Shown here: one piece after another, positions 40,604 to 42,277 of the stretch
Layout: each line of letters starts with the position of its first letter
Position numbering within the stretch: the first letter of the stretch is position 1
Source of the DNA: Sulfurovum sp.
Lineage (GTDB): Bacteria; Campylobacterota; Campylobacteria; Campylobacterales; Sulfurovaceae
Length of the DNA: 42,277 bases
Direction: 5' to 3'
Assembly: GCA_003978395.1 (NCBI GenBank)
Contig: QNZV01000063.1
Coordinates: 1-42,277 of the forward strand
Translations under genes and position numbers: made by a program
The notes under the pieces: model-generated
Told to the model about the DNA's origin: nothing
Databases searched by the model: none
Seen by the model: the letters and a program-made list of their open reading frames with translations, nothing else

Positions 40604-42061
40604 ATGATATTTTTACTCATTCTACTTTTGAGTATGACATCCATATCTTACGCAGATAAAAGCGACAATCAACCTATTGTAAAACAGAAAATAAAATGTA
40701 ATATGACCTTACAATATCTTATTCTACCTGAGGAGATAGATACCTTTAAAGAGTTTTTAAGCGAGGGAATGTTTTATGGTCGTTTACGTCTAAACTACTT
40801 TAACTTTGATACAAGAATTAAAGGCATTGACCATTATGCTTTTGGTTTAGGAGGAAGTTTAATCTATAAAAGTGCCTCCTATAGAGGATTCTCTTTTACC
40901 TCTGGGTTATATACAACTCAAAACCCTTGGCATGATGATATAGCTCCTAACTCATACCGTTCAGGAAAAGATACGCTCAATAGATATAATCTTGCAACTG
41001 ATAATAGTTATGGAAACACTGCTTTTGCTCAAAACTATATTCAATATAAAAAGGGTAAAAATACCCTTAAGCTAGGTCGTTTTACAATGGAGACAAGTTT
41101 GGCAAAATCCAATGATACCAAGATGATTCCAAACACCTTTGAGGGTATCTATGGCGAGAGTAAAAGTTTTCCAAAGACAAAAATTAAATTGGCATACATT
41201 ACCAAGCAAAAATTACGTGACCATGACTCCTTTCATCATGTTTTAGCCTACGACAATGCAGATGAGCCCTATGCCTCATGGCGTGAAAACGATGATGGAG
41301 CTATGCACCGTGGATTAACCATTCAAAAATTAAAAGATAGAGATATTGATAATAACCTTATTATCGTTCATATTAAAAATAGAAGCATCAAAAATACTAC
41401 ACTACAAGCAGATTTTGTAACCGTTCCCAATTTACTATCAACAGCCATTATTGAAGGTGCATATACAATAAAAACACCTCTTGGAAAGATTAAACCTTCC
41501 CTACGTTACCTAAAACAGTTTGATAATGGGGCAGGAGCGATTGGGGGTGCAAATCTTCGGAACAATACTACTGGCTACAAAGACCCAAACAACTTATCTT
41601 CAGCACTTATTGCAGGAAGAGTTGATTTTATAAAAGGTGCAGGAAGTCTACGTTTGGGATATTCAAAAATAGCTGACCAAGCAGACCTTGTAAGCCCTTG
41701 GCGTGGATTTCCCACTTCTGGATACTCACGAGCAATGGGTCAAACCAATTGGTATGCAAATACAGAGACCTTTATGATACGTGCCGATTATGATTTAAAC
41801 AAAGCAAAAATTATAGATGGTGGTCGATTTATGATGCGTTATGCACAAGAGGATTTCGATGATAAGAAAGCAGGTGTATCTGCTGATGTTAATGTCTTGA
41901 CCGTTGATTTAGTTAAAAGATTTAGTAATTACCCAAACTTCATAGCTAAACTACGTACAGCCTTTGTCTATCAAGACCATAAAGTTTTAAATCTTGATAA
42001 CAGCTACAAACCAGACCCATCGTATAGAGAGATTCGTTTCGAGATGAACTATCTATTTTAA
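40604..42061 (+). CDS. Outer-membrane porin (Opr-like)
   Basis: Signal peptide, aromatic/beta-strand-rich body (GRLRLNYFNFDTR, NTLKLGRFTMETSL, FMIRADYDL) and C-terminal ...REIRFEMNYLF ending in aromatic F. Confidence 0.78.
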   Translation: MIFLLILLLSMTSISYADKSDNQPIVKQKIKCNMTLQYLILPEEIDTFKEFLSEGMFYGRLRLNYFNFDTRIKGIDHYAFGLGGSLIYKSASYRGFSFTSGLYTTQNPWHDDIAPNSYRSGKDTLNRYNLATDNSYGNTAFAQNYIQYKKGKNTLKLGRFTMETSLAKSNDTKMIPNTFEGIYGESKSFPKTKIKLAYITKQKLRDHDSFHHVLAYDNADEPYASWRENDDGAMHRGLTIQKLKDRDIDNNLIIVHIKNRSIKNTTLQADFVTVPNLLSTAIIEGAYTIKTPLGKIKPSLRYLKQFDNGAGAIGGANLRNNTTGYKDPNNLSSALIAGRVDFIKGAGSLRLGYSKIADQADLVSPWRGFPTSGYSRAMGQTNWYANTETFMIRADYDLNKAKIIDGGRFMMRYAQEDFDDKKAGVSADVNVLTVDLVKRFSNYPNFIAKLRTAFVYQDHKVLNLDNSYKPDPSYREIRFEMNYLF

Positions 42062-42084
42062 AATTTTATGTTATAATTCGCTTA

Positions 42085-42277
42085 GGTGTGATAGGTAGTT
42101 GCTGGTAATTTATAATAAATTACGAGAGGAAAGTCCGGGCTACATGTGAGATAGAACTCCATCTAACGGATGGCCAGAGTAATCTGAGGGCAAGTGCAAC
42201 AGAGAGTAGACAGCCATTTATCTATTTAGAAGATTTTCTCTTCTTTTCCCCCTATTTCCCTATAGGTAGATGGTCAA
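42085..42277 (+). ncRNA. rnpB: RNase P RNA (partial, 3' end beyond window)
   Basis: GAGGAAAGTCCGGGCT conserved core, GGGCAAGTGCAACAGAGAGTAGAC conserved segment, P12-like pairing GCCATTTATCTAT/ATAGGTAGATGGT; TATAAT at 42072-42077. Confidence 0.92.

Noticed and set aside
1-42277. CRISPR array, prophage, IS element or integron
   Set aside because: No regularly spaced repeats, transposase, integrase or phage structural genes were seen on either strand.

Overview
AT-rich window whose gene content fits a Campylobacterota (Epsilonproteobacteria, Sulfurovum/Sulfurimonas-like) chromosome. This is an inference from gene families; no 16S is present. I support about 37 annotated-size CDSs, one unlisted 34-aa lipoprotein ORF, a partial RNase P RNA at the right edge, and several hairpins/operators. 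There is no CRISPR array, tRNA, IS element or prophage that I can see. Most genes are housekeeping: purU, nadB, uvrC, mrp, kdsA, der, trpS, murI, rho. The best candidate system is the minus-strand run SSS symporter > anmK > amgK-like > murU-like > 7TMR-DISM histidine kinase > OmpR-type regulator (40386 to 33511). Here an AmgK/MurU-type peptidoglycan-sugar salvage route is translationally overlapped with its own two-component system, with a porin gene divergent upstream and a HAD phosphatase convergent downstream. Other points of interest: a phosphorelay cassette (PAS, tandem Hpt, NIT-type hybrid kinase, lone REC); a MazF/RHH toxin-antitoxin pair with a four-half-site operator; a 34-aa LptM-like lipoprotein ORF overlapping a possibly leaderless DUF721-type gene; and a secreted protein upstream of a GGDEF-EAL protein with intact catalytic motifs.
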